From Haematococcus lacustris (Eukaryota > Chlorophyta > Chlorophyceae > Chlamydomonadales > Haematococcaceae): DNA of 64,000 nucleotides. This document shows, one piece after another, positions 31,451 to 45,400 of this stretch. The position numbers and the translations under genes are program-made. The stretch is from NCBI GenBank assembly GCA_030144725.1, contig JASKMD010000026.1:10160616-10224615 (forward strand), read 5' to 3'. The notes beneath the pieces were generated by a model. The model saw only the letters and a program-made list of their open reading frames with translations. It had not been told where the DNA came from and ran no database searches. Position 1 is the first letter of the stretch, and every line of letters begins with the position of its first letter.

Positions 31451-34400
31451 CTACTGGGCCCCGCCTGCCAAACGTTGCTGCTCGTTCCACACCTTGTAGT
31501 TCCGCATGACAAAGGTCAGCAGGGGCTTGGTGCCAGTGAAGACGCGAGAGAAGGAGTGGTAGAGTGGGATGACCACAATGTCAAAAAACCCGACCTGATC
31601 AACAGATGGGGCAGCAGCAAATTTCTTTGCAGGAGGTCGTCAGCACCTGGTTCAGAAATGTGCGTTTGTAAAGTAGGTTTGCTAGCTGCAAGTCTCACAG
31701 CCACCACACTCCTCACCTGTGACTTGCTGATGCCCTGCTTCATACGATCAAAGAGAGGGGAGATGGGTAGGCCTGCAGCACGCTCAGCGTCTCCCTGCCT
31801 GAAAAACTCCTGCAATGGCGCACAGACCAGGGAAGGTAAGCAGAATCAATCACCTCCCTTGTCAACAAGCCACAGTGCGCTGTGACTGCTGTGAAGCACA
31901 TGCCATGGGTTGCAGCTGCCTTGCAAACTGCTGCGGTGTTGCAGCTTGCAGTTGTCGACACATGCCAGCTGCCAGCTTCTCACCTCTTCCAATCCAGCCA
32001 CCCACTTGAGGTGTACTGGGAGCGCGGCAGCCGTGTGCTGCAGGCAGGCAGGCAGCAGAGGCAACACAGATTACCCACCATCATTACCACCTCAACACCT
32101 CCCACCCTGGTTCATACGCCTCAAACTCACCCCTAGGTCAGCGCACTTGAGGGCCAGCTGCAAGCTGATCATCCGCTCTGTCTCATCCAAGGGGACCACA
32201 ATCTGTGCCTCCTCGTCATCCACACCGCTGCCAGCCCCCCCAAACAGGGAGTTGTTGTTTGAGGAGCCACAGCTAAGAGACCTGCACAACACAAATGCAC
32301 CACTCAAACTGTCAGCTGAGCATGAGATCAGCATAAGCTCAGCATGTATTCTATGGAGATGGTCAGCACAGGGTCCCACAATCCTGCACCATACTACACT
32401 GCAGAAATACTTAGCGTCAACACCAGCTTATTGGAGTCCGGCGATTTGGAATCCAAGCAGTTATATGTAAATTGCTGAGTTCTTCAGCTCAGCTACGTAC
32501 CCAAGTACAGTCGAGCTATGGACTTGTGGATATGAAGCTGGGGCATGTCAGTTTGAGTTATAAATCAGGCATGTTCGTGTGCAAACGTACCTGCGGGGGA
32601 TAGGGAGGCTGGCGACGGAAGGCGCCATACTGCCCCCTGAGCCAAGGCGGTGCACGGTGGTGAAGTGCGAGACGATGGAAAAGCTGCATCAGAGTCACAG
32701 CAGGAAGTTAATGGTTTTGTTACTGAACAAGCATAGGGCCTCAGCAGGTGGGCAGGCTGCACTGTGTGAGAAATTTGCTGCATCATTGAGCATGCATGCA
32801 TGGTCCGGCATCCTGCCACAACTTACTGTTGCTTCATATCCGTGGCCAGCACCAGGTCAATGACGGTCTTGCGCAGCTTGTCATGCTCTGCCTGCGAATT
32901 GTGATGAGAAGTGGGAGCTCAGCAGCGGAGGAGTGGCCCCACTGACTCAACTGGCTTAATGGCTGCTGCATGGGAGGCAGGTGTGCTGCTGCCCAGATGT
33001 TGGACATACCTTTGTGAGGTCAGGCATGAAGTTGAACTCTGGCTTGCGCAACAGCTGGAAGGCAGCAGCCAGGTGATGGTTCTCCAGCGGTGCACGGTCA
33101 TTGTAGAGGATGGCAAGGTCACTACCAGTATTGATGAGAAAGTCGTTTGTCCGCCCCACGTGCTCAAAGTCATGGACCACCTGCATCAAACCAGGTGGCC
33201 AGACAATGCTGCAACGCCATCTGCATACAGGGTCGGTGAACTCACACCAATCTGGCAACCAGTGGGCAGCGTCTAAGTGCACATTGTGTGTTTTGCCCCA
33301 TTCACCAGTCATTATCACGGTGGACTCACTGCTGCAAGGAGGCAAGCGACATGCGTGAGGGGGTCCACATAGCCAGGGATGAGCCCGCCGCGCCGCAGAA
33401 TGAGATGGAAGGTTTGGAGCACATCTGCAGCATGCGTCTGCAACACACACACAAGCAGACCAGCACAGCCTCCATATGGCGTCATGGCGTCATAACTGCA
33501 ACTAGGTGGTATTAGCTGGCAGCACCATTGTGAGGCATGTTTAGCTCAGTCATCGCCATGTCATGACAGGTGGGTCCTGGTGGCAGCATGTCTGCTAGGT
33601 GTGCCACACCTTGTTATGGTATGGGTTGTTGATGTAGCCATCCTCCACTGCACGCAAGAACCTGTGCACAACGAGCAAACCAGCCTCCTGGTCCCTCAAC
33701 ACAGTCTCAGACTCACTGTCAAACTCAGCCAGTCTTGTTGACCAGACTGACATCTATACCCACTTAGTGATTAGGGTTGAGGTAAGCTCATGCTGGGTGC
33801 CTGCTAGAAGTGGACCTGATTCCTGGCGCTCAGAAGTGCTGTCTTGCATGCATGATGGCCTACACTGGCCTAACAGCATTGGCAAGGCTTGAGAAGCTCA
33901 CCGAGCCAGATGAGTGGGCTTCATCCGGAAGTGGTTGATGAGGCCCGCCTGGTGCAGCGTGTAGTAGCCGAGCGCAGACAGGGTGTGCCCCTCTGTAACT
34001 TCACACAGCTTGAAGGCATCAAACTGCCAATGGTTTGCAGATTCCAGCACACGCACCATCTGCATTACACACATTCACACTGCATTGGTCACATCAACAG
34101 TAGCATGTGCAGTGGATGCACCACCAGCACTTCACACTCATCAAAAGCAAGGAAATGAAATCCGCTCAGCATTGTTGCATACACAGAGAACAGCTTGCTT
34201 GTCTTGTTAGAGCAGTCCATGCAGACAGTGCCCACCTCATCCACCATAGGACCAGCATTTGGCTCAGGGAATGTGTCATCCTCAACGTACTCATCCTCTG
34301 ACACCTGGGAGCTGGAAGATGGTCGCTTGAGGCCCATGGGGGAACTTCGAACAGGCTTCCGGCTCTGCGTGGCAGTAGCAGCCACACAGATGGCCGTGTA

Positions 34401-36410
34401 CCCAGCAGTGAGCACACAAGAGGGAAAACATGTGATCTCTGCCATCATTTACGCATCTTTCTACCTGCTTACTCAGCTCACCTGCAGCGCAGCAAGGCAT
34501 TCGCTGTGCCTCCAGCCCAGACACACCTTGTGGGTCTGCACCCGCAAACTGTCCTGCCCTGGCCTCATTGCTTTGCGGTGCAGTACTGCTCCCATGCGAC
34601 CTGCTCCATCTGCACGGATGGCATGGTGGTTCATAATGCTACATAAGCCACCGCACGAGACAGGACATCATGGCGCTTGCATGCATGGTGCCTTACCTGC
34701 ATCAGGTTGAGCTTGCGCATAGTCAAAGCCAGGGCTGAACATGCAGCAAAGCGCTTTTTCCAGGGTATGGAACGAGTCCATGTGGGTGGTTGCTGAGCCA
34801 TCCAAGGAGGCAGTGTCCCCAGATAGACCATCACTGCAGCACACACAGCAGCAGGGTCACAACAACTTACACTTTGTCCCATTGCCACAAGCAACCAAAA
34901 GCATGGAGCTGGCTACCTGCTAATTGCCCCAACAACAGGCAAGCTATGTGTTGTGAAGGGGAGGTGCACTGCCACCTCACCTGCTGTTCCGGGTGGCTCG
35001 GCGAGAACAGAAGTCCTCCAAGCTCACCCCATCAGTTGCAGTAGGGGCTTGCGGATGGCCTGCCCCCAGCTGGCTCAGCAGTGCGAGGCCCACCTCTTGC
35101 TGCATGCACAAATGACGAGGACATGGTGCTCGATTGTGCGGCAGGTGAACAGACGCCATCAGACGGGCTATATGCGTAAACAGGCCTTCTGCAGCTTTGT
35201 GCTTACGTCCATGGCGTTGGCAGCCAACAGCTGCTTGCCAAGATCCACAGGCTGGTAGATGTCGAGGCTCTCCAGGATTGCAGACTGGACATAGAGGATG
35301 TCCTGGATGCTGGGCACTGTGCCGTCCAGCAGCTCCGTCAGCATCATCAGCATCTTGTCAGCAGGTGTGCCTGACACACAAGGCATCAGGCTGTGACTTC
35401 AACAATGGCTGACGAGAGAGGAGCTCAACAGCATCGGCAGGGTGCAGCCAATGGCTGACAATAGGAATTCAAAACATGGAAAGGGTGCCTAGCTTGTTTT
35501 CTAGAACAGCGCGAGGCCTGCCTACCTGCATCAATGGTTGCTTTAGGCTGATAATTGTTGAGTGCAAGTTGCAGCTCCGCATGCAGCACGTCTCGCTGGT
35601 GAACCAGCTTTGCATGCTCATCTTGCAAGTTGTGGAGCGCCTCCTGCTGGTTGTTGAGAGCCTCCTTCACAAAGTTTGCCTCCAACTGCACAGCCAGCCA
35701 AACAAGATCACATCGCAATGGATGCACAACTACTCACAGTTAGTAATTTGCACCTGACACAATGAGAGGGAGCCTAATGTGCGGTGATGCAAGGGGTAAG
35801 TGCGGGCAGTGCCGGCGTACCTCAGCCTGGGCACGCTGCAGTGCCATCTCTGACGTATCAGCCTGTGCCTTCTGCAGCTGAGCTGCCTGTTCATCAAACT
35901 CCATCTTCAGCTCAATTGCATCCTCAGCCGTCTTCACAGCAACATACAGCACAACATGTAAGTAAGCACATGCACTATTTATGCATGCACACTTCACAAA
36001 TGCAGCATAGTAGTTGCCATGCAGCATGTCCTAATTCAAAAAACCCCTAACCAGTATGCCAACAATAGCCTAGCACAAGCAGCAGGCGTCTGGTCAGCAA
36101 GGGGCCCAGCAAAGCCTGTCAAGCACCCAGCAGGCACCATGCCTGCACACCTTGTCCCACCCAGCCTTCATCTCAGATGCATCAGCTGTGGCCTTGTGCA
36201 GCTGAGAATTAAACACAGTCTTGGCCTCCACGGCATCCACCGTAGACTGCAGGTTGGTCATGACCCGAACAAGAAACCACAAGCAGCAGTGCAAGTTGAT
36301 CTACAGCTGAAAAGAGTAGCGTGTTCATGCTCCGAACGTGACACTGAACCCTGCCGCTGCTCACATACCTTGTCAAAGGCAAGCTTTAGTTCCAGGGCAT
36401 CAATCAGAGC
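31451..36410 (-). other. Distal linker and catalytic exons of the phosphodiesterase gene
   Basis: Exons: 36410-36369, 36246-36151, 35931-35821, 35685-35526, 35370-35207, 35099-34981, 34833-34697, 34609-34527, 34364-34236, 34059-33902, 33661-33610, 33437-33330, 33180-33010, 32891-32827, 32683-32591, 32281-32131, 32037-31984, 31809-31717, 31594-31451 (stop TAG). Catalytic signatures: NPYHNKTHAAD across 33610/33437, [13 protein letters not shown] at 33180-33142, KCADLGH across 32131/32037, and [10 protein letters not shown] across 31984/31809. These give the two His, the two Asp and the Gln-containing motif of PDE1-type enzymes, so the site appears intact. An insertion rich in Gly/Ser/Asn (32281-32200) precedes the third metal ligand. 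Confidence 0.9.
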
Positions 36411-39400
36411 CTGCAACAGCATGCACACATTGCCACTGGTCAGTCTATATGTGTCAGAGCAACCATCTTCCCAGGCTATAACTTTGACAAGCAATGACAA
36501 CTACGCAACTGCAGGCTGTACAAATTCGGGTGCAGCCATGTAACCAGGGGCAGAGGCACAGTGTGGTGGGCATGGCGCCTGCCCCGAGCCCAAACTCTCT
36601 TAACACAACAGCACCCAGACTGCCACAATTGGGTTTACCACCACAACCATCACTGGCACCATCACTGTTGTCATGGCTTTGTCAAGCAACAGGCAGCATC
36701 TGGGGCGGGCACCAGCAGCAGGCGCCTGGTCAGCAAGGGGTCCAGCAAAGCCTAACTTGCACCCAGCAGGCACCATGCCTGCACACCTTGTCCCACCCAG
36801 CCTTCATCTCAAATGCATCAGCTGTGGCACTGTTCAGTTGCGCATCAAATGCGCTCTTGGCCTCCACAGCATCCACCGTGGACTGCAGATTGGTGACAAC
36901 CCCAACAACAGCAGCTCCAGGGCCCAGTGCGCAGCTGGCTGCTAGAAGCACTGCCAGCGCTGTGCCGACCAGGGTCTCGACCCAGTCATGGCAGCGCACA
37001 GCAAAACACTCACGACTGTGTCAGGCAGTGCAGCGTGCACATCAGCCTGTAGGGCTAGTCTAGCTACACAGTACTGCTTCTCTTTGTCACTGAGCCCCTT
37101 TCATGGGACACCAGCCCACATGCATGCATAGCGATCTTGAAAACATGAGCTGGCCATGCACCGCACATGGGCCGTAGTAGAGCTGGGCTGGGGCACTGAG
37201 CCAGCTTCCTGCTGAGCTGGTTCTGGTGGGCAGCGCTTAGGTGCAGGGAGGAGCAGGGTACGTATGCTGACCCAGCCTGACCCCACGGCATTGTAGGTTG
37301 GGGCTCAACAAGCACAGTGATACACATGGACTATAACCCTCATACTGTCCTGTAGACGCCTCTAGCAGCAGTGGTCATGCGCATCATGCACAACACAACG
37401 CAGGAGGTGCAAAGCAGGCAGCCTTGCATGTTGTTTGCACCAAGGATAGCCTTACCTTGTCAAAAGCGGACTTGAACTCAGCTGCGTCAGCATTGGCTTT
37501 GTTCAGCTGCGAGTCAAATACAGTCTTGGCCTCCACTGCATCAGCTGTTGACTGCAAGCCAGCAAGGCAACCCAGGACAGCATGGTGTGGTCAGCTCATG
37601 CACTGCAAGCAATACAGGCTGTGCAAATCCTGGTGCAGCCATGTAATCAGGGGCAGATGCACAGTACGGTGGGCATTGCGCTTGATCTGGGCCCAGACTA
37701 TTTGACACAACAGAACCCAGACTACCTCAATTGAGGTTACCACAACCATCACTGGCACCATCACTGTTGTCACTGCCACTGCCATCGACGCATGACATGG
37801 CATTCTTTCCGAGAAGCAGCGGGCTAACTGTCAAGAAGACAATGACTGATGATGAGGATGCTCAGCTCCAAGTAAGCCAGGTGCATGCCTTTGTCAAGCA
37901 ACAGGCAGCAACTGGGGCGGGCACCAGCAGCAGGCGCCTGGTCAGCAAGGGGTCCAGCAAAGCCTAACTTGCACCCAGCAGGCACCATGCCTGCACACCT
38001 TGTCCCACCCAGCCTTCATCTCAAATGCATCAGCTGTGGCACTGTTCAGTTGCGCATCAAATGCGCTCTTGGCCTCCACAGCATCCACCGTGGACTGCAG
38101 ATTGGTGACAACCCCAACAACAGCAGCTCCAGGGCCCAGTGCGCAGCTGGCTGCTAGTGCGCAGCTGGCTGCCAGCGCTGTGCCGACCAGGGTCTCGACC
38201 CAGTCATGGCAGCGCACAGCAAAACACTCACGACTGTGTCAGGCAGTGCAGCGTGCACATCAGCCTGTAGGGCTAGTCTAGCTACACAGTACTGCTTCTC
38301 TTTGTCACTGAGCCCCTTTCATGGGACACCAGCCCACATGCATGCATAGCGATCTTGAAGACATGAGCTGGCCATGCACCGCACATGGGCCGTACTAGAG
38401 CTGGGCTGGGGCACTGAGCCAGCTTCCTGCTGAGCTGGTTCTGGTGGGCAGCGCTTAGGTGCAGGGAGGAGCAGGGTACGTATGCTGACCCAGCCTGACC
38501 CCACGGCATTGTAGGTTGGGGCTCAACAAGCACAGTGATACACATGGACTATAACCCTCATACTGTCCTGTAGACGCCTCTAGCAGCAGTGGTCATGCGC
38601 ATCATGCACAACACAACGCAGGAGGTGCAAAGCAGGCAGCCTTGCATGTTGTTTGCACCAAGCATAGCCTTACCTTGTCAAAAGCGGACTTGAACTCAGC
38701 TGCGTCAGCATTGGCTTTGTTCAGCTGCGAGTCAAATTCAGTCTTGGCCTCCACTGCATCAGCTGTTGACTGCAAGCCAGCAAGGCAACCCAGGACAGCA
38801 TGGTGTGGTCAGCTCATGCACTGCAAGCAATGCAGGCTGTGCAAATCCTGGTGCAGCCATGTAATCAGGGGCAGATGCACAGTACGGTGGGCGTTGCACT
38901 TGATCTGGGCCCAGACTTTCTTGACACAACAGAACCCAGACTACCTCAATTGAGGTTACCACAACCATCACTGGCACCATCACTATTGTCACTACCCTTG
39001 CCATCGATGCATGCTATGGCATTCTTTTTGAGAAGCCGCGGGCTGACTGCCAAGAAGACAATGACTGATGATGAGGATGCTCAGCTCCAAGAAAGCCAGG
39101 TGCATGCCTTTGTCAAGCAACAGGCAGCAACTGGGGCGGGCACCAGCAGCAGGCGCCTGGTCAGCAAGGGGTCCAGCAAAGCCTAACTTGCACCCAGCAG
39201 GCACCATGCCTGCACACCTTGTCCCACCCAGCCTTCATCTCAGATGCATCAGCTGTGGCACTGTGCAGTTGCGCATCAAATGCGCTCTTGGCCTCCACAG
39301 CATCCACCGTGGACTGCAGATTGGTGACAACCCCAACAACAGCAGCTCCAGGGCCCAGTGCGCAGCTGGCTGCTAGAAGCACTGCCAGCGCTGTGCCGAC

Positions 39401-42400
39401 CAGGGTCTTGACCCAGTCATGGCAGCGCACAGCAAAACACTCACGACTGTGTCAGGCAGTGCAGCGTGCACATAAGCCTGTAGGGCTAGTCTAGCTACAC
39501 AGTACTGCTTCTCTTTGTCACTGAGCCCCTTTCATGGGACACCAGCCCACATGCATGCATAGCGATCTTGAAGACATGAGCTGGCCATGCACCGCACATG
39601 GGCCGTACTAGAGCTGGGCTGGGGCACTGAGCCAGCTTCCTGCTGAGCTGGTTCTGGTGGGCAGCGCTTAGGTGCAGGGAGGAGCAGGGTACGTATGCTG
39701 ACCCAGCCTGACCCCACGGCATTGTAGGTTGGGGCTCAACAAGCACAGTGATACACATGGACTATAACCCTCATACTGTCCTGTAGACGCCTCTAGCAGC
39801 AGTGGTCATGCGCATCATGCACAACACAACGCAGGAGGTGCAAAGCAGGCAGCCTTGCATGTTGTTTGCACCAAGCATAGCCTTACCTTGTCAAAAGCGG
39901 ACTTGAACTCAGCTGCGTCAGCATTGGCCTTGTTCAGCTGCGAGTCAAATACAGTCTTGGCCTCCACTGCATCAGCTGTTGACTGCAAGCCAGCAAGGCA
40001 ACCCAGGACAGCATGGTGTGGTCAGCTCATGCACTGCAAGCAATGCAGGCTGTGCAAATCCTGGTGCAGCCATGTAATCAGGGGCAGATGCACAGTACGG
40101 TGGGCATTGCGCTTGATCTGGGCCCAGACTTTCTTGACACAACAGAACCCAGACTACGTCAACTAAGGTTACTACAACCATCACTGGCACCATCACTATT
40201 GTCACTACCCTTGCCATCGATGCATGCTATGGCATTCTTTTCGAGAAGCCGCGGGCTGACTGTCAAGAAGACAATGACTGATGATGAGGATGCTCAGCTC
40301 CAAGAAAGCCAGGTGCATGCCTTTGTCAAGCAACAGGCAGCAACTGGGGCGGGCACCAGCAGCAGGCGCCTGGTCAGCAAGGGGTCCAGCAAAGCCTAAC
40401 TTGCACCCAGCAGGCACCATGCCTGCACACCTTGTCCCACCCAGCCTTCATCTCAGATGCATCAGCTGTGGCACTGTGCAGTTGCGCATCAAATGCGCTC
40501 TTGGCCTCCACAGCATCCACCGTGGACTGCAGATTGGTGACAACCCCAACAACAGCAGCTCCAGGGCCCAGTGCGCAGCTGGCTGCTAGAAGCACTGCCA
40601 GCGCTGTGCCGACCAGGGTCTCGACCCAGTCATGGCAGCGCACAGCAAAACACTCACGACTGTGTCAGGCAGTGCAGCGTGCACATCAGCCTGTAGGGCT
40701 AGTCTAGCTACACAGTACTGCTTCTCTTTGTCACTGAGCCCCTTTCATGGGACGCCATGCCCACATGTATGCATAGCGACCTTGAAGACATGAGCTGGCC
40801 ATGCATCGCACATGGGCCGTACTAGAGCTGGGCTGGGGCACTGAGCCAGCTTCCTGCTGAGCTGGTTCTGGTGGGCAGCGCTTAGGTGCAGGGAGGAGCA
40901 GGGTACGTGTGCTGACCCAGCCTGACCCCGCGGCATTGTAGGTTGGGGCTCAACAAGCACAGTGGTACACATGGACTATACTCCTCATACTGTCCTGTAG
41001 ACGCCTCTAGCACCAGTGGCCATGCGCATCATGCACAACACTACGCAGGAGGTGCACAGCAGGCAGCCTTGCATGTTGTTTGCACCAAGGATAGCCTTAC
41101 CTTGTCAAAAGCGGACTTGAACTCAGCTGCGTCAGCATTGGCCTTGTTCAGCTGCGAGTCAAATACAGTCTTGGCCTCCACCGCATCAGCTGTTGACTGC
41201 AAGCCAGCATGGCAACCCAGGACAGCATGGTGTGGTCAGCTCATGCACTGCAAGCAATGCAGGCTGTGCAAATCCTGGTGCAGCCATGTAATCAGGGGCA
41301 GATGCACAGTACGGTGGGCATTGCGGCCCAGACTATTTGACACAACAGAACCCAGACTACCTCAATTGAGGTTACCACAACCATCACTGGCACCATCATT
41401 GTTGTCACTGCCACTGCCATCAATGCATGCCATGGCATTCTTCCTGTGGAGCAGCGGGCTGACTGCCAAGAGGACAACGGCTATAATTGAGCATGCTCAG
41501 CTCCAAGCAAGCCAGGAGCATGTCATTATCAAGCGACAGGCAGCAACTGGGGCGGGCACCAGCAGCAGGCGCCTGGTCAGCAAGGGGTCCAGCAAAGCCT
41601 AACTTGCACCCAGCAGGCACCATGCCTGCACACCTTGTCCCACCCAGCCTTCATCTCAGATGCATCAGCTGTGGCCTTGTTCAGTTGCGCATCAAATGCG
41701 CTCTTGGCCTCCACAGCATCCACCGTGGACTGCAGATTGGTGACAACCCCAACAACAGCAGCTCCAGGGCCCAGTGCGCAGCTGGCTGCTAGTGCGCAGC
41801 TGGCTGCCAGCGCTGTGCCGAGCAGGGTCCCAACCCAGTCATGGCAGCGCACAGCAAAACACTCACGACTGTGTCAGGCAGTGCAGCGTGCACATCAGCC
41901 TGTAGGGCTAGTCTAGCTACACAGTACTGCTTCTCTTTGTCACTGAGCCCCTTTCATGGGACGCCATGCCCACATGTATGCATAGCGACCTTGAAGACAT
42001 GAGCTGGCCATGCATCGCACATGGGCCGTACTAGAGCTGGGCTGGGGCACTGAGCCAGCTTCCTGCTGAGCTGGTTCTGGTAGGCAGCGCTTAGGTGCAG
42101 GGAGGAGCAGGGTACGTGTGCTGACCCAGCCTGACCCCGCGGCATTGTAGGTTGGGGCTCAACAAGCACAGTGATACACATGGACTATAACCCTCATACT
42201 GTCCTGTAGACGCCTCTAGCACCAGTGGCCATGCGCATCATGCACAACACTACGCAGGAGGTGCACAGCAGGCAGCCTTGCATGTTGTTTGCACCAAGGA
42301 TAGCCTTACCTTGTCGAAAGCGGACTTGAACTCAGCTGCGTCAGCATTGGCTTTGTTCAGCTGCGAGTCAAATACAGTCTTGGCCTCCACTGCATCAGCT

Positions 42401-45400
42401 GTTGACTGCAAGCCAGCATGGCAACCCAGGACAGCATGGTGTGGTCAGCTCATGCACTGCAAGCAATGCAGGCTGTGCAAATCCTGGTGCAGCCATGTAA
42501 TCAGGGGCAGATGCACAGTACGGTGGGCATTGCGGCCCAGACTATTTGACACAACAGAACCCAGACTACCTCAATTGAGGTTACCACAACCATCACTGGC
42601 ACCATCATTGTTGTCACTGTCACTGCCATCAATGCATGCCATGGCATTCTTCCTGTGGAGCAGCGGGCTGACTGCCAAGAGGACAACGGCTATAATTGAG
42701 CATGCTCAGCTCCAAGCAAGCCAGGAGCATGTCATTATCAAGCGACAGGCAGCAACTGGGGCGGGCATCAGCAGCAGGCGCCTGGTCAGCAAGGGGTCCA
42801 GCAAAGCCTAACTTGCACCCAGCAGGCACCATGCCTGCACACCTTGTCCCACCCAGCCTTCATCTCAGATGCATCAGCTGTGGCCTTGTTCAGTTGCGCA
42901 TCAAATGCGCTCTTGGCCTCCACAGCATCCACCGTGGACTGCAGATTGGTGACAACCCCAACAACAGCAGCTCCAGGGCCCAGTGCGCAGCTGGCTGCTA
43001 GAAGCACTGCCAGCGCTGTGCCGACCAGGGTCTCGACCCAGTCATGGCAGCGCACAGCAAAACACTCACGACTGTGTCAGGCAGTGCAGCGTGCACATCA
43101 GCCTGTAGGGCTAGTCTAGCTACACAGTACTGCTTCTCTTTGTCACTGAGCCCCTTTCATGGGACGCCATGCCCACATGTATGCATAGCGACCTTGAAAA
43201 CATGAGCTGGCCATGCACCGCACATGGGCCGTACTAGAGCTGGGCTGGGGCACTGAGCCAGCTTCCTGCTGAGCTGGTTCTGGTGGGCAGCGCTTAGGTG
43301 CAGGGAGGAGCAGGGTACGTGTGCTGACCCAGCCTGACCCCGCGGCATTGTAGGTTGGGGCTCAACAAGCACAGTGGTACACATGGACTATACTCCTCAT
43401 ACTGTCCTGTAGACGCCTCTAGCACCAGTGGCCATGCGCATCATGCACAACACTACGCAGGAGGTGCACAGCAGGCAGCCTTGCATGTTGTTTGCACCAA
43501 GGATAGCCTTACCTTGTCAAAAGCGGACTTGAACTCAGCTGCGTCAGCATTGGCCTTGTTCAGCTGCGAGTCAAATACAGTCTTGGCCTCCACCGCATCA
43601 GCTGTTGACTGCAAGCCAGCATGGCAACCCAGGACAGCATGGTGTGGTCAGCTCATGCACTGCAAGCAATGCAGGCTGTGCAAATCCTGGTGCAGCCATG
43701 TAATCAGGGGCAGATGCACAGTACGGTGGGCATTGCGGCCCAGACTATTTGACACAACAGAACCCAGACTACCTCAATTGAGGTTACCACAACCATCACT
43801 GGCACCATCATTGTTGTCACTGCCACTGCCATCAATGCATGCCATGGCATTCTTCCTGTGGAGCAGCGGGCTGACTGCCAAGAGGACAACGGCTATAATT
43901 GAGCATGCTCAGCTCCAAGCAAGCCAGGAGCATGTCATTATCAAGCGACAGGCAGCAACTGGGGCGGGCACCAGCAGCAGGCGCCTGGTCAGCAAGGGGT
44001 CCAGCAAAGCCTAACTTGCACCCAGCAGGCACCATGCCTGCACACCTTGTCCCACCCAGCCTTCATCTCAGATGCATCAGCTGTGGCCTTGTTCAGTTGC
44101 GCATCAAATGCGCTCTTGGCCTCCACAGCATCCACCGTGGACTGCAGATTGGTGACAACCCCAACAACAGCAGCTCCAGGGCCCAGTGCGCAGCTGGCTG
44201 CTAGTGCGCAGCTGGCTGCCAGCGCTGTGCCGAGCAGGGTCCCAACCCAGTCATGGCAGCGCACAGCAAAACACTCACGACTGTGTCAGGCAGTGCAGCG
44301 TGCACATCAGCCTGTAGGGCTAGTCTAGCTACACAGTACTGCTTCTCTTTGTCACTGAGCCCCTTTCATGGGACGCCATGCCCACATGTATGCATAGCGA
44401 CCTTGAAGACATGAGCTGGCCATGCATCGCACATGGGCCGTACTAGAGCTGGGCTGGGGCACTGAGCCAGCTTCCTGCTGAGCTGGTTCTGGTGGGCAGC
44501 GCTTAGGTGCAGGGAGGAGCAGGGTACGTGTGCTGACCCAGCCTGACCCCGCGGCATTGTAGGTTGGGGCTCAACAAGCACAGTGATACACATGGACTAT
44601 AACCCTCATACTGTCCTGTAGACGCCTCTAGCACCAGTGGCCATGCGCATCATGCACAACACTACGCAGGAGGTGCACAGCAGGCAGCCTTGCATGTTGT
44701 TTGCACCAAGGATAGCCTTACCTTGTCGAAAGCGGACTTGAACTCAGCTGCGTCAGCATTGGCTTTGTTCAGCTGCGAGTCAAATACAGTCTTGGCCTCC
44801 ACTGCATCAGCTGTTGACTGCAAGCCAGCATGGCAACCCAGGACAGCATGGTGTGGTCAGCTCATGCACTGCAAGCAATGCAGGCTGTGCAAATCCTGGT
44901 GCAGCCATGTAATCAGGGGCAGATGCACAGTACGGTGGGCATTGCGGCCCAGACTATTTGACACAACAGAACCCAGACTACCTCAATTGAGGTTACCACA
45001 ACCATCACTGGCACCATCATTGTTGTCACTGTCACTGCCATCAATGCATGCCATGGCATTCTTCCTGTGGAGCAGCGGGCTGACTGCCAAGAGGACAACG
45101 GCTATAATTGAGCATGCTCAGCTCCAAGCAAGCCAGGAGCATGTCATTATCAAGCGACAGGCAGCAACTGGGGCGGGCATCAGCAGCAGGCGCCTGGTCA
45201 GCAAGGGGTCCAGCAAAGCCTAACTTGCACCCAGCAGGCACCATGCCTGCACACCTTGTCCCACCCAGCCTTCATCTCAGATGCATCAGCTGTGGCCTTG
45301 TTCAGTTGCGCATCAAATGCGCTCTTGGCCTCCACAGCATCCACCGTGGACTGCAGATTGGTGACAATCCCAACAACAGCAGCTCCAGGGCCCAGTGCGC